From: an uncultured Pseudomonadota bacterium
GTDB lineage: Bacteria; Pseudomonadota; Gammaproteobacteria; Burkholderiales; JALYOK01
Direction of reading: 5' to 3'
Length of the DNA stretch: 64,000 bases
Assembly (NCBI GenBank): GCA_902826775.1
Contig: CADEHE010000002.1
Location: 1-64,000 of the forward strand
The notes beneath the pieces are model-generated. The model was not told the origin of the DNA. It saw only the letters and a list, made by a program, of their open reading frames with translations, and searched no databases. Made by a program: the position numbers and the translations under genes. Positions 1 through 8,561 of this stretch are shown here, piece by piece (position 1 is the first letter of the stretch; each line of letters starts with the position of its first letter).

Positions 1-186
1 TTCGTCAGAAAAACTCTACTTGAAATCGGCTCAACTTTCCGAGGAGGCTTCAGATAGATCCAAATCATCTATGATTCCTTAGTTAGACGAGTATGCAACT
101 GAGAGTATTGGCGTTTTCCGGAGCACCGCTCGCGCCGCATCGATCTTGCGAGCGCTGGTTGCGCTCGGTAGCCGCTAGGAGAACGG

Positions 187-192
187 TATAAT
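187..192 (+). promoter_or_regulatory. -10 element of the tRNA-Ser promoter
   Basis: A perfect TATAAT lies 46 bases before the mature tRNA-Ser. No convincing -35 hexamer at 16-18 bp spacing is visible, so only the -10 box is called. Confidence 0.5.
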
Positions 193-237
193 GCGCGCCT
201 TCGACGAGCAGGCGCCCAATGGCTCGAGCGGGAGACA

Positions 238-327
238 GGAGAGATGGCTGAGTGGTCGAAAGCGCCGGACTCGAAATCCGGTGTACGGCTTGCCGTACCG
301 TGGGTTCGAATCCCACTCTCTCCGCCA
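238..327 (+). tRNA. tRNA-Ser(CGA)
   Basis: A complete class II tRNA with a long variable arm. The acceptor stem pairs GGAGAGA (238-244) with TCTCTCC (317-323), followed by a G discriminator and an encoded CCA (325-327). The anticodon loop CTCGAAA places CGA at 272-274, so it decodes UCG. The T-loop GGTTCGAATCC is intact. It is the last core-genome-like feature before the accessory island. Confidence 0.96.
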
Positions 328-382
328 AGCAACCCTCCCTCCTGGATTGGGCAATGCTTGGGAGTGGGTCAAGCTTTGGATT

Positions 383-655
383 TTACGGAATGCGCTGCCA
401 AACTCGTATTCTCCCGACTACGGCGTAACTCCCTTTGGAGCCTATTGCCCTAAAGAAGCCAGTTCCGGGAATGGGCCCTTCGATAGAACCCAATGCGCAT
501 TCGCCTGCAACCACGGTTTTCCCGACACCGGTCGATGCATAAGTAAAGCCAGCAACCGCGAGCAGTACCGGAATCAAGAAGCGCTTTGTTTTTATTCTGC
601 ACTTTCTAGGCAAAGCAGCATTGCGTGGCGCTTCGACACCAGGATGCTCCCCCAC
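383..655 (-). pseudogene. Possible small exported protein, start lost
   Basis: The frame contains a good signal-peptide-like stretch (KRFLIPVLLAVAGFTYAS) preceded by an ATA-AAA where an ATG-AAA would be expected, then about 50 residues of unrecognised sequence ending in RVWQRIP. Translation could begin only at an upstream GTG, which adds an implausible leader. I read it as a small secreted protein that lost its start codon, or as chance. The rest of the space between the two tRNA features (328-755) shows nothing else. Confidence 0.22.
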
Positions 656-755
656 TCGACAGGGAGCGCTGTGTAGCGCTTGCAGCGCAAACGAAGCGAA
701 CGTTGATCAAGTAAAATTGCAGTTACATATTTGAAAGCGGTCAATCTCGCGCATG

Positions 756-794
756 GCCCCGGTAGCTCAGTGGATAGAGCAACCCCCTCCTAAG
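756..794 (+). pseudogene. tRNA-Arg(CCU) 5' half, candidate attachment-site remnant
   Basis: Bases 756-794 match the 5' half of a proteobacterial tRNA-Arg(CCU): acceptor strand GCCCCGG, complete D-arm (GCTC-AGTGGATA-GAGC), the 5' anticodon stem ACCCC and the loop CTCCTAA. The match stops there. The 3' anticodon stem, T-arm and acceptor 3' strand are missing and were not seen elsewhere in the window. The anticodon loop is a common crossover point of tyrosine integrases, and accessory genes start directly behind the break, so it is probably one border of an integrated element. A functional copy must exist elsewhere if this tRNA is essential. Confidence 0.75.
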
Positions 795-1089
795 CAAGAT
801 GTAGTTGTTGTTTTAACAACGCGTTGCCGAGCTTTACTGAGCACTATCAGTAAATTAGGTAATTTTAGTATTTGTCGGGCAACGTGTGAATTTGCCCGTT
901 TCGAAACCGCACTGTCCCAAATTTGTCCCAAGGGCGAGCAACTGCGAGTTGCGCACCCCACGAATTTGCGCTCTTCGCAGCCACGCGCGAGGGCCGTGGG
1001 CAGCAGTCGGCAGCCGGCTTCACCTCAACTTTGTAAATTGGCGTCAGCATGTGAAATTTAGGCGTAACCGATTGAGCAGCCAAGATTGG
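795..1089. other. AT-richer non-coding stretch behind the tRNA fragment
   Basis: No supported gene. It holds an inverted repeat GTTGTT-tt-AACAAC (807-820) and two direct copies of TGTCCCA (913-919 and 924-930). Repeats of this kind occur at recombinase arm sites, but no integrase gene is present here. Confidence 0.35.
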
Positions 1090-2943
1090 TTACCCGATAA
1101 GCTCCATTGCCTTTAGATAGGGCGAGGGTCTGGCGGCACGAGCATCCCCCCAAGGCATCCTGCGAGACTTTGGATACGAGCAATAAAGAAGGCGCTTGGA
1201 TCTCGTTACCGCAACAAAGACATTTCGCCGTTCCTCCTCAAGCGCCGGCCCCTTTGCTCGGTAATCGGGGAAAATGCCCTCCGCCATCCCGACCAGAAAA
1301 ACGACTTCGAATTCCAAGCCTTTGGCGGAATGGACGGTCAGCAATGCGACACCCTCCGCGTTACGTTGCTGAGTAGTCCCGAGGGCAAGAGCGCTTAAAA
1401 AGCCGGAGATGCTCGGGTTTTGCGAGGATGCGCGAAGATAGGCATCCCACTCCTGAAGCAGGACCTCGGTGTCATCGTAGATGGCTTGACGTTCATCGTC
1501 TCCCTGTGAGTCAGCAAATCCCCTAAGGATGCGCACCGACGCCGTCATATCCAATCGCTGCGTGGCAGCGGACACAACCTTATCTAATGCCTCAACGCTC
1601 ACCGTCCAGTCCGATGTCTTCGCGTGGGATACGACTTGCCGTAAGTAACCAATGAGGCCGTGGTGATCGACCGGTGGCTCACTTTCGGTACTGACACCCC
1701 ATTTCTTGAGAAGCGCGGCGAGGTGAAATCTATCCTTCGGATTAGCGATTAGGCGCATTCCAAGTTGGAAACTTTCTACAACCTTAGATTCATTCTCGTG
1801 AATGACGGAGATCCGTTTGTGGAAAGGAATACCCACCTTCTTCAACGCGTTTTCGAAATGCAGAAGGACGAAACGAGTGCGGCCCAGGACCGCGCATCTG
1901 TTCCAGGAGATGGGTCCCTCTACATCCTGGTGGCCCTGCTTAGAAAGTGCTTCTAATTTCGCCACAACGAGAGATGCTTCGTTCTCCTCGTTTTCCCCAA
2001 CCAAGAGTCCCAACTCGCCAGCAATTGGCACTTGTCCGCTTACCGAATAGGTCTCTTGTAGCGATGACGCGGCTCGGACAATTGCCTTCGAACTCCTAAA
2101 GTTTTCTTTGAGCTCGATCGTCGCAGCACCGAACTCTTGCGCAAAACGATCCATAAACTTTGGACTCGCCGTATTGAACCCATAGATAGACTGCTTCGGG
2201 TCGCCAACCATCATGACGTTGTTGAATCCGTCGCCGCACATCGCAGTGAGAACTGCGTATTGAGCTTCGTTTAGATCCTGCGCCTCATCGATGCAGATGT
2301 ATTTGAAGAGACGGCGATAAAACTCAGCTACTTTGGGATACTCCGTAAGCAAGTGGTAGCTAAGCAGGAGTAGATCCTCAAAGTCATAGGCATCACACGC
2401 CCTGAGGCCGGCGTTGTACGCTTCCAGGATGCGTTGGTTGAGTTCCGAGTCTGCAAATGGCTGGGTGATTGGGTGCGCTTTAATCAGCGCGATACCTCGC
2501 AACCAACTATCAAGGGTTTGGTTTCTCGCCTTAGGGTCTCCCGACGTCATCAATTCTTCGGTCAGCAACGGGTCGGCCGCTACCGCCTCAATGAGGATGC
2601 CTTTGCGGTCAGACCATTGCTCGAACAACTGAGGAGAGCCGTTAACTCCAACGAATTTGCCTCGCTCAGAAAGCATAGTTAGACAGAATCCATGCAGGGT
2701 CCCAATGAAGGCTCGATCTAGGACGGAGCCTAGGTCTTGAAGGCGTTCCCGCATTTCATTGGCGGCCTTATTCGTAAATGTAAGAGCTAAGACCCGAAAA
2801 TGACCGGTTTCATTTACCAATCGACGGACGCGTTCTGTCAGTACCCTGGTTTTTCCAGAACCGGGGCCTGCAACGACCAACAATGGACCGTCGCCGTGAT
2901 TGACGACAAGCTGTTGCGTTTGAGACAGCCGAGCATGTGACAG
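1090..2943 (-). CDS. gajB: Gabija GajB-type UvrD/Rep-family helicase
   Basis: Superfamily 1 helicase that partners the OLD nuclease directly upstream. Visible motifs: Walker A AGPGSGKTRVL, motif II DEAQDLNEAQ, motif III GDPKQSIYGF, motif V HSAKGLEFEVVFL and motif VI VAVTRSKRLLY. An ATG- or GTG-based start would remove the N-terminal Q-motif region. Reading from a CTG at 2941-2943 restores LSHARLSQTQQLVV ahead of the Walker A, as in other UvrD proteins. That CTG sits 6 bases after a perfect AGGAGG that overlaps the end of gajA, so I choose it (617 aa). In Gabija, GajB is thought to sense or process DNA ends and activate GajA. Assignment rests on motifs plus adjacency; a generic OLD-UvrD pair is the alternative. 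Confidence 0.85.
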   Translation of the reverse strand: MSHARLSQTQQLVVNHGDGPLLVVAGPGSGKTRVLTERVRRLVNETGHFRVLALTFTNKAANEMRERLQDLGSVLDRAFIGTLHGFCLTMLSERGKFVGVNGSPQLFEQWSDRKGILIEAVAADPLLTEELMTSGDPKARNQTLDSWLRGIALIKAHPITQPFADSELNQRILEAYNAGLRACDAYDFEDLLLLSYHLLTEYPKVAEFYRRLFKYICIDEAQDLNEAQYAVLTAMCGDGFNNVMMVGDPKQSIYGFNTASPKFMDRFAQEFGAATIELKENFRSSKAIVRAASSLQETYSVSGQVPIAGELGLLVGENEENEASLVVAKLEALSKQGHQDVEGPISWNRCAVLGRTRFVLLHFENALKKVGIPFHKRISVIHENESKVVESFQLGMRLIANPKDRFHLAALLKKWGVSTESEPPVDHHGLIGYLRQVVSHAKTSDWTVSVEALDKVVSAATQRLDMTASVRILRGFADSQGDDERQAIYDDTEVLLQEWDAYLRASSQNPSISGFLSALALGTTQQRNAEGVALLTVHSAKGLEFEVVFLVGMAEGIFPDYRAKGPALEEERRNVFVAVTRSKRLLYCSYPKSRRMPWGDARAARPSPYLKAMELIG

Positions 2944-2946
2944 GGG

Positions 2947-4785
2947 CTACCTCCTGGTCAGTCCGAAATGCTTAGATATCTGTGCGAACAATTGTGCAAT
3001 AGTTGTGGGTACGCGACGGGCAGGTTCAGGCAGCGCCCCTATTGCTTCGGCAAGAGAGGTCGCAACATTCCCCTTGTAATTACGAAGAGCGTCTATGGCA
3101 GCCCTCTCACGGCCTCCGGTAGATGTGTATTCGCGAGTGTATTCAACTCCAGCCTTCTTTGGCCCTGGTTTTCCGTTTAGCTCTTTGATGTATCTATCAA
3201 GAAACCCCGGCCCGAGTACTTTGTCGAGGGCTTCTTCGATCTGCGGTAGGTAGCCGTCTCGAACAAGTTCGGCTTCGATGTCCCCTTTCTCGGGAATTAC
3301 CATTACCTCGGAGCGGGTCTTGTAGTCTGCTATTTCGATTTTTGCTAACGACGAGCTGAGCCCTTGGAGTGCAGCGTCTTCGCCGTCGGAGTAGATGAAC
3401 CACGGAATCCCAAAGCTCTCGGCAAGCCAGATGAATGGAAAGTAGTTGTGGCCACCCGCCCCAACAAAGCTAAAACCGAGTTCGTGGACAGTCTTGCCCC
3501 AATAGACTTTGGCCCAGATTGGGAACGCTAACTCCTCGGTAACGATACCCTCGTACAAGATCAAGGCTCGCGAGTACAGCAAGTCGCCTTTGCTCGCGAT
3601 AACCTGACGCTCCACAGCTCGCCGCTCTTCATCTGTGATCTTGGAAAGATCAAGCGCGGCGATGGTGCTTTCGCTTTTTGTGCGCACAACCAGACGGAGG
3701 TCGGCAAGTCCAGCTTGGCCGGATAGGTACGGCGAATGTGTACTGAGCAGGCGTTGGGCCGAGACCGTGGCAATTTGGTGAAATAGGGCTCTCTGGGCCT
3801 GAGGGTGTAGGTGAGCTTCCGGTTCTTCTAAGGCCAAAAAGGCGTGCACGGAGTCTCCTGTTGCCTCGGCTTGTTTCCTCTTCCAATCGACATAGGCCCG
3901 AAACACAAGAAGCGACGCAAGGCTTCGCGTTCCCATGCCATGCCTAGCCAAGGGGAAGGGCTGCGCGTCCGGAGTTGATAGAGTCACATCTACTCCGCGG
4001 GATAGATCTCGCAGCGTGCGCGGGACGGGTGAAATGCTGATACCGGCCTTGGACGAAGCGATAATGTCTTCGAGATCGACGAGGTTCCGGTGAATATGCG
4101 TGAGAACACCGCTCTTGGCGACCAATTCCTCATTTAGCTTGGTGAGTGCTGCCTCAAAGCTTTTTATCTCGGCATCGCTCAGCCCCAAGTCGTCCGTCAG
4201 TCGCCTCCAGAACGAGCCCCTTGCCCGGAGATCATTTTCCAAATCTCTTTGCGCGTCGATGTAAGAGACCGCAATTGGCTCGATCTGTGCACTCGTAACT
4301 GCATGCGCCTCCTCCGCGCTAAGCCAGTCTGCAAAGAGCTTCCAATCCTTTAGAAACTTCCTAGAGAGAGCATACTCGCTCCTCACCGGGTCCCACATTA
4401 ATGTCGTTCGAACTCCGACAAAGTCGTGTACTGCCGAGTCCTGCGCGATGCCTTGGCCCCAGAGCGCCGTCCAAAAACTACCCGCAGGAAACGAGTCCAA
4501 CGCCTCGCCATCTTTGCCGATGGGCTTGATCAGAACATCGATTACAGCCTTCCGTGTTTTAGGGAGGCTGATTTCGCCGATAGCGCTATAGATATCGTCA
4601 ATGCCTACCACCTTGCGACCGGTGCCGAGCGCAAGGCCTATTGCATCTAGGAGGTTTGTCTTGCCGGCGTTGTTGGCCCCCACAAGCAATGTGAGATCGC
4701 CCAGTCGTACCGACACGTTTCGGAATGATCGGAAGTTGCTAATGCGGAGCTCGACAACCGACACTCCGCTTGAAACGCCCGTCAT
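2947..4785 (-). CDS. gajA: Gabija GajA-type OLD-family ATPase/TOPRIM nuclease
   Basis: Overcoming-lysogenization-defect nuclease (612 aa from ATG 4785, preceded by GTGAGG; a GTG at 4797 is possible). The N-terminal ATPase has Walker A GANNAGKTN near residue 40 and Walker B/signature FLALEEPEAHLHP near residue 320. The C-terminal TOPRIM domain shows the acidic YEGIVTEELAFP and SDGED motifs near residues 420 and 470. The family nicks or cleaves DNA, and in Gabija the ATPase holds it inactive until nucleotides fall during infection. The helicase gene follows 3 bases after its stop, so the two form one operon. The 5' end is followed by about 230 bp without a supported gene. Confidence 0.87.
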   Translation of the reverse strand: MTGVSSGVSVVELRISNFRSFRNVSVRLGDLTLLVGANNAGKTNLLDAIGLALGTGRKVVGIDDIYSAIGEISLPKTRKAVIDVLIKPIGKDGEALDSFPAGSFWTALWGQGIAQDSAVHDFVGVRTTLMWDPVRSEYALSRKFLKDWKLFADWLSAEEAHAVTSAQIEPIAVSYIDAQRDLENDLRARGSFWRRLTDDLGLSDAEIKSFEAALTKLNEELVAKSGVLTHIHRNLVDLEDIIASSKAGISISPVPRTLRDLSRGVDVTLSTPDAQPFPLARHGMGTRSLASLLVFRAYVDWKRKQAEATGDSVHAFLALEEPEAHLHPQAQRALFHQIATVSAQRLLSTHSPYLSGQAGLADLRLVVRTKSESTIAALDLSKITDEERRAVERQVIASKGDLLYSRALILYEGIVTEELAFPIWAKVYWGKTVHELGFSFVGAGGHNYFPFIWLAESFGIPWFIYSDGEDAALQGLSSSLAKIEIADYKTRSEVMVIPEKGDIEAELVRDGYLPQIEEALDKVLGPGFLDRYIKELNGKPGPKKAGVEYTREYTSTGGRERAAIDALRNYKGNVATSLAEAIGALPEPARRVPTTIAQLFAQISKHFGLTRR

Positions 4786-5020
4786 TGCCGCCCTCACCGA
4801 ATGGATTGTGTGGAAGATATTTTACGCCCGCTTTCGCGTGTTAACTGAGCGCCGCGTTATGCACCAACCACCATCAACCGCTCCGCCGTACCGTTACCAC
4901 AGCTAAGCGGCAACGGCAATGCCAAATTTGGTGCCGATTTGATAGTGACAGCGCCTTCGCAAGCACGCAGACTTTGATCGAACGCGGGAAGCCCTTTAAC
5001 AAATTTTTGGGGGCGAACCG

Positions 5021-5488
5021 CTAACGATCCGAGTGAGATGGATAGGCAAAATGCCACTTAAACCGATCAGCGAATTCTTGCGCCAAGTCATCGATCGCTT
5101 CCCCGGCCTGGAGGCGTCGGGCCAAGGCGATCGCATCCGCTTCGCTCTGCAGCGTGCGATAGCGCAACACCCTGGCGCGCGCAAAGACAAAGCGAAAGCC
5201 GTTGTCCGACTTGGTGTTGCCCACTTTGTAGAGCCCCGGGTGCTGGATTACAAAGTCGAAGTCACCAAACTTACCGTTCGTCGAGCGGCGCGTCATCTTG
5301 CCGAAGACAAACTCATACAGCGGTTTGCCTCCAGGCGTGGCGCCGGTGATGCGCCAGACAAACGGCCGGCGGGAGCCGGAGAACTGGTGGAAGCTCCAGG
5401 TCATCATGAGCGTCGATTTAACATTCGTGGCGAACGCGAGCAATAGCAAATCCGGGTCGGATTTGCTGCTACGGTTGGAACGCTTCAT
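5021..5488 (-). CDS. Hypothetical protein in the island
   Basis: Not recognised. The 155-aa frame has protein-like composition, with a basic, aromatic-rich middle (KFGDFDFVIQHPGLYKVG) and a C-terminal half suggesting helices (EADAIALARRLQAGEAIDDLAQEFADRF). The long-frame start shares a CATG with the start of the divergent lipoprotein gene. The internal ATG pair at 5404-5407 (MMTW) is an alternative that would leave room for promoters. No Shine-Dalgarno decides between them. Confidence 0.45.
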   Translation of the reverse strand: MKRSNRSSKSDPDLLLLAFATNVKSTLMMTWSFHQFSGSRRPFVWRITGATPGGKPLYEFVFGKMTRRSTNGKFGDFDFVIQHPGLYKVGNTKSDNGFRFVFARARVLRYRTLQSEADAIALARRLQAGEAIDDLAQEFADRFKWHFAYPSHSDR

Positions 5489-6341
5489 GCTAGCCGCACT
5501 GCTTATCGTCCTTGCGCTCGCGGGCTGCGGCTTTGGAACACCCGCTCGGCGCGCTGCGCCGCCGCCGGCTTCGGCTTACGCCTTCGACTACACGGTGTCT
5601 AACGGCAAAGCGATCGATTTGGTGCGCGTCTTCAGCGGCGTCGATAGCACCTATCTCCAGTTCCGTGCCAAGCCGCCCGCCGAACTGTCGCTCAGCAAAC
5701 TGACGTCTGAAGGAACCAACGAGCCCCTAGCTCATAGCGTCGCGGGCAACTATGCAGTGGTGCGCGGCGTGCATCAGGCAATTGAGGTGGTCGGCACGGC
5801 GGTGCCGGTTTCGATCCGCAAACACGGCTTTGCCCCCCGTGCTGAGGCCAAGGCGGCCACGCTGGTACCGACGACTGCTGAAGCGCCGCCCTCGCCCGCC
5901 CTCGCCTCCCCCACGGACAATCAACCCAAAGCCGTCAGCGCCGATAAGGCAGCCAAGCCGCAGCACCCACTCGGCACCCACATCGTGCGCTTCGCGCAGC
6001 ACACTTCAAAACTGGGCCCGCGCGGTAGGCGCGATGTGCAGGCGCTCGCGAAGTTGGCCAGCGTCGTCTCGACCATTGAGATTCGCACTCGCGCCGCCTT
6101 CCCGGCGCGGCGCGGCAGTGTCAAGCTGGCAGAACGTCGAGCGAGAACCGTCCGCGCTACGCTGGTATCACTCGGGGTTGCGGCTTCGGCGATTCGCATA
6201 AATACCGAAGGTGCTCAACACGCCCTGGATGTCGAAGTCAGTCTGGGGGAGTCGAATTCCACCGGAGCAACCAACGCCACCACCCCGCTCCACTGCACCA
6301 TCGAGAACGCCGTCCATCAACCGGTGGGCGCGACGATTTGA
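5487..6341 (+). CDS. OmpA-like conjugation-type lipoprotein
   Basis: Starting at ATG 5487 gives a lipoprotein signal ending LALAGC, so the mature protein would be lipid-anchored. Residues about 30-115 resemble the periplasmic N-terminal module of TrbG/VirB9- or PilL-type conjugation proteins (a conserved extracytoplasmic beta fold). A Pro/Ala-rich linker follows. The C-terminal 90 residues look like an OmpA-type peptidoglycan-binding domain (VKLAERRARTVRATL). It is followed 17 bases later by a TrbM-like gene, supporting a role in a conjugative element's envelope machinery. No other mating-pair genes remain nearby, so it is probably a relic. Exact family uncertain. Confidence 0.6.
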   Translation: MLAALLIVLALAGCGFGTPARRAAPPPASAYAFDYTVSNGKAIDLVRVFSGVDSTYLQFRAKPPAELSLSKLTSEGTNEPLAHSVAGNYAVVRGVHQAIEVVGTAVPVSIRKHGFAPRAEAKAATLVPTTAEAPPSPALASPTDNQPKAVSADKAAKPQHPLGTHIVRFAQHTSKLGPRGRRDVQALAKLASVVSTIEIRTRAAFPARRGSVKLAERRARTVRATLVSLGVAASAIRINTEGAQHALDVEVSLGESNSTGATNATTPLHCTIENAVHQPVGATI

Positions 6342-6358
6342 TCTCAGGAGGTTTGCCC

Positions 6359-6949
6359 ATGCGTACACTGATCCTGTTTGCGTGTCTCGGAGTTGCGGCA
6401 TCGCCCGCATTCGCTAGCCGCTGGGGCTGTGAAGTATTGCTGTGCCTGTCCAATCCGGCCGGGCCCACGGCGGTGGCCGAATGCGTGCCGCCAATCAAGA
6501 AGCTTTGGCGCGCGTTGCGCAAAGGCAAGCCCTTCCCGACGTGCGATCTGCAGGACGGCAACGACGCGGACGGCACGTACGCGAGACGCGGATGGACTCA
6601 CTACGACACTTGCCCAACAGGAACAACCGAACTCGCTGAGGGCAGGCTTGCGGCGCCGGCAAGCACCCAGACAAGCCGGTTCGGCGTGCTCGTCAATACG
6701 AGAGGTGTAGTGCGCGGGATTGGTTCTGGCGACAACGTTCGGTTGGTCACGGATAGTCGATCCGGCGGCAGCTCTTTGCCGCAGAAAGTATGCGTCCATC
6801 AAGCGCGCAGCAGCGCTAAGACTCGGAACGGCACAGGCTACCAACCCGTAGCGTTGTACGATCGACTGGTGACACTCAACGCGCACACCTCGCCGCGTGT
6901 CATTGATGTCTACATCGACAGGCAACTTGTGCAGCGGGTGCGGTGGTGA
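6359..6949 (+). CDS. trbM: TrbM-like conjugal transfer protein
   Basis: The start ATG at 6359 follows an AGGAGG at 6346-6351 and gives a clean signal peptide (MRTLILFACLGVAASPAFAS). The mature protein opens with the TrbM hallmark, a Cys-rich WGCEVLLCLSNPAGP then ECVPPIKKLW and PFPTC. TrbM proteins are periplasmic components encoded in trb/tra clusters of plasmids and ICEs; their exact role is poorly known. Here the gene is separated from any relaxase, coupling protein or T4SS ATPase, so the element looks degraded. 196 aa, close to the family size. Confidence 0.72.
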   Translation: MRTLILFACLGVAASPAFASRWGCEVLLCLSNPAGPTAVAECVPPIKKLWRALRKGKPFPTCDLQDGNDADGTYARRGWTHYDTCPTGTTELAEGRLAAPASTQTSRFGVLVNTRGVVRGIGSGDNVRLVTDSRSGGSSLPQKVCVHQARSSAKTRNGTGYQPVALYDRLVTLNAHTSPRVIDVYIDRQLVQRVRW

Positions 6950-7160
6950 CTATGGTACTCGCCTCGGAATACGCACGTTTATTAGATTATTTCTTATCTA
7001 CAGACTAATAGGATATACGGCCGCTCGCCTTTCAAACTTCGCCATACGCGCCATTGTTTCGCAGTACGCCGCCGAGTACACTTGATTAATCGCAAGCGCG
7101 TATCGCACGCACCGCTGCATGCAGGCTGCGGTTCAGCTGGCGGCACGAACGGACACTCTC

Positions 7161-7391
7161 ATGGACTCCCTGAATCGGATTACTCACGACCCCGCCGTGA
7201 TGGGCGGCAAGGCTTGCATCCGCGGCATGCGCGTTACCGTTGGTGCGATAGTGGGCATGATTGCTTCCGGCTATACGATCGATCAGGTGTTGGCCGACTA
7301 TCCTTACCTTGAGCGCGAAGATGTCCTGCAAGCCCTGCGCTATGCGGCTTGGCGAGCCGATGATCGCGAGGTTGCATTGACTGGCGCATGA
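7161..7391 (+). CDS. DUF433 antitoxin-like protein
   Basis: A 76-aa protein starting MDSLNRITHDPAVMGGKACIRGMRVTV, typical of DUF433 (VapB-type, winged-helix-like antitoxins). The pattern of Pro, Gly-Lys and Cys-Ile-Arg-Gly-x-Arg is intact. It overlaps the ATG of the DUF5615 toxin gene by four bases (ATGA), the usual arrangement of this toxin-antitoxin family. It should repress its own promoter, which I could not delimit. Confidence 0.82.
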   Translation: MDSLNRITHDPAVMGGKACIRGMRVTVGAIVGMIASGYTIDQVLADYPYLEREDVLQALRYAAWRADDREVALTGA

Positions 7392-7756
7392 AAATCGTTG
7401 TGGACATGAACTTGTCCCCGCGATAGATTGCGTTTCTGAATGCCGCAGGATTTGACGCGGTGCATTGGTCAAAGGTCGGTGCCGCAACGGCGCGCGACGA
7501 AGAGATCATGGCGTGGGCCGCCTCCGCAGATGCCATCGTGCTGACCCACGATCTCGACTTCAGCGCCATTCTTGCGTTCTCGAACAACAACAAACCCTCT
7601 GTAGTTCAAATCAGAGCCGAGGACCTCAATCCAGACAAGATTGGCGCCCACGTTGTTTCTGCGATCAATCAGACGCGATCCGAACTTGCGGCCGGCGCCA
7701 TCGTTTCTGTTGACCCCGTTCATGCTCGGTTGCGATTGCTTCCTCTGCAGCGGTAA
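7388..7756 (+). pseudogene. DUF5615 PIN-like toxin, interrupted by an amber codon
   Basis: Translation from ATG 7388 gives MKIVVDMNLSPR, then TAG at 7424-7426, then in the same frame IAFLNAAGFDAVHWS and the PIN-like core with THDLDF (a conserved acidic site). Relatives have SPRW at this point, so a TGG-to-TAG change is the simplest explanation. The remainder runs to TAA at 7754-7756 without further damage, suggesting a recent mutation. A product starting at a later codon would lack the N-terminal catalytic Asp. With the antitoxin intact, loss of toxin would be harmless to the host. Confidence 0.8.
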
Positions 7757-7945
7757 CTCGACCGCGACCAAGTTTGTGTTCACCCGGCGGGGATATGTGC
7801 CCTTTACTCCACCTTCAGCACTTTTGGCGCTGGTCCAGAAGATTCGATCCCCTTTGATTTTTCCGCGGCAGAATGCGCCGCACGAACGCGAGACACATCG
7901 CGCCAAGTAAGATCAAGACCAAGTTCTTCCACAAGCGCGATCACC

Positions 7946-8203
7946 GTGCTGGAAGCGCTTTCCAAGGATCTTCTCGCGCGTGTGTGCGTATTCGCATCGG
8001 GCGCCGGCGACCAATTCGCCTCCACGACTGATGACATGCTCGCGTTCGGGCGAATGATGTCGATCGAACTCATGATCGCGGACCAATTGACACCCCGCGC
8101 AGAAGGCGGCGCCCCCTTTGTTTGGCAACTTCTGGGACTTGCGTGGCTGGGGGCTCGGTGGTTCGATCGCGACCCGGCGCGACGATGTGGCCGGGTGCTG
8201 TGA
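7946..8203 (+). pseudogene. Remnant of a beta-lactamase-fold serine hydrolase
   Basis: The frame contains STTDDMLAFGRMM then IADQLTP, which matches the C-terminal region of esterase/beta-lactamase-family proteins (STADDxxAFGRML ... MTxDQLTP). About 8-12 residues between the two motifs are missing and both ends are unrelated sequence. The SxxK active site is absent. This is a fragment, not a gene. The rest of 7757-8270 contains nothing else that I can support. Confidence 0.5.
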
Positions 8204-8270
8204 ACCGCTCCGGACAAGACGTTGGGACGGCGTTGCCGCAACACTAACTTGAACCCAGTCGTTCTCCGCC

Positions 8271-8284
8271 TTGACGTAGGTCAA
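8271..8284 (+). promoter_or_regulatory. FNR/CRP-family operator, TTGACGTAGGTCAA
   Basis: Both five-base arms are perfect (TTGAC/GTCAA). TAGCAT at 8306-8311 is a -10 candidate 21 bases past the box, putting the transcription start near 8319. It would drive the small Cys-rich gene, flavodoxin, HEAT, hypothetical and groEL genes. Confidence 0.75.
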
Positions 8285-8346
8285 AGCGCGCTACCCAGGT
8301 CGTCATAGCATTGCAATTATCTTGCGCTTCGCGAACGGAAAACACG

Positions 8347-8547
8347 TTGTACAACTCTTCGCTATACGTTTGCCCCGCTTGCAAACAGTACGTCGCCTTG
8401 GACCAAAGCAGGAAGGGCTGCGCGCGCGAGCACGCTTGCACGGTCGATCCTTGTCCGCTAGCGCACCTGTTCGCGCAATCGGACGCGGCGAACGATCAGC
8501 AAGTCAACGATGCGTCCCAACCGAAACCTAAACTTCTCGAATCGTAG
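8347..8547 (+). CDS. Small Cys-rich (zinc-ribbon-like) protein
   Basis: A 66-aa protein with CPAC, a later GC, AC and PC (residues LYVCPACKQYV, GCAREHACTVDPCPL), suggesting a bound metal. I do not recognise a named family. The frame is open from a TTG at 8311, but the predicted transcription start near 8319 lies past that, so the TTG at 8347 is preferred. It ends 14 bases before the flavodoxin gene, so it likely leads that operon. Confidence 0.5.
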   Translation: MYNSSLYVCPACKQYVALDQSRKGCAREHACTVDPCPLAHLFAQSDAANDQQVNDASQPKPKLLES

Positions 8548-8561
8548 TTCCCGCCGCAGCG

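Noticed and set aside
865-1083. 72-aa minus-strand frame as an integrase remnant
   Set aside because: No recombinase motif (R...HxxR...Y) could be recognised.
5033-5446. 137-aa plus-strand frame
   Set aside because: Antisense to the better-composed minus-strand frame, no ribosome site or motif.
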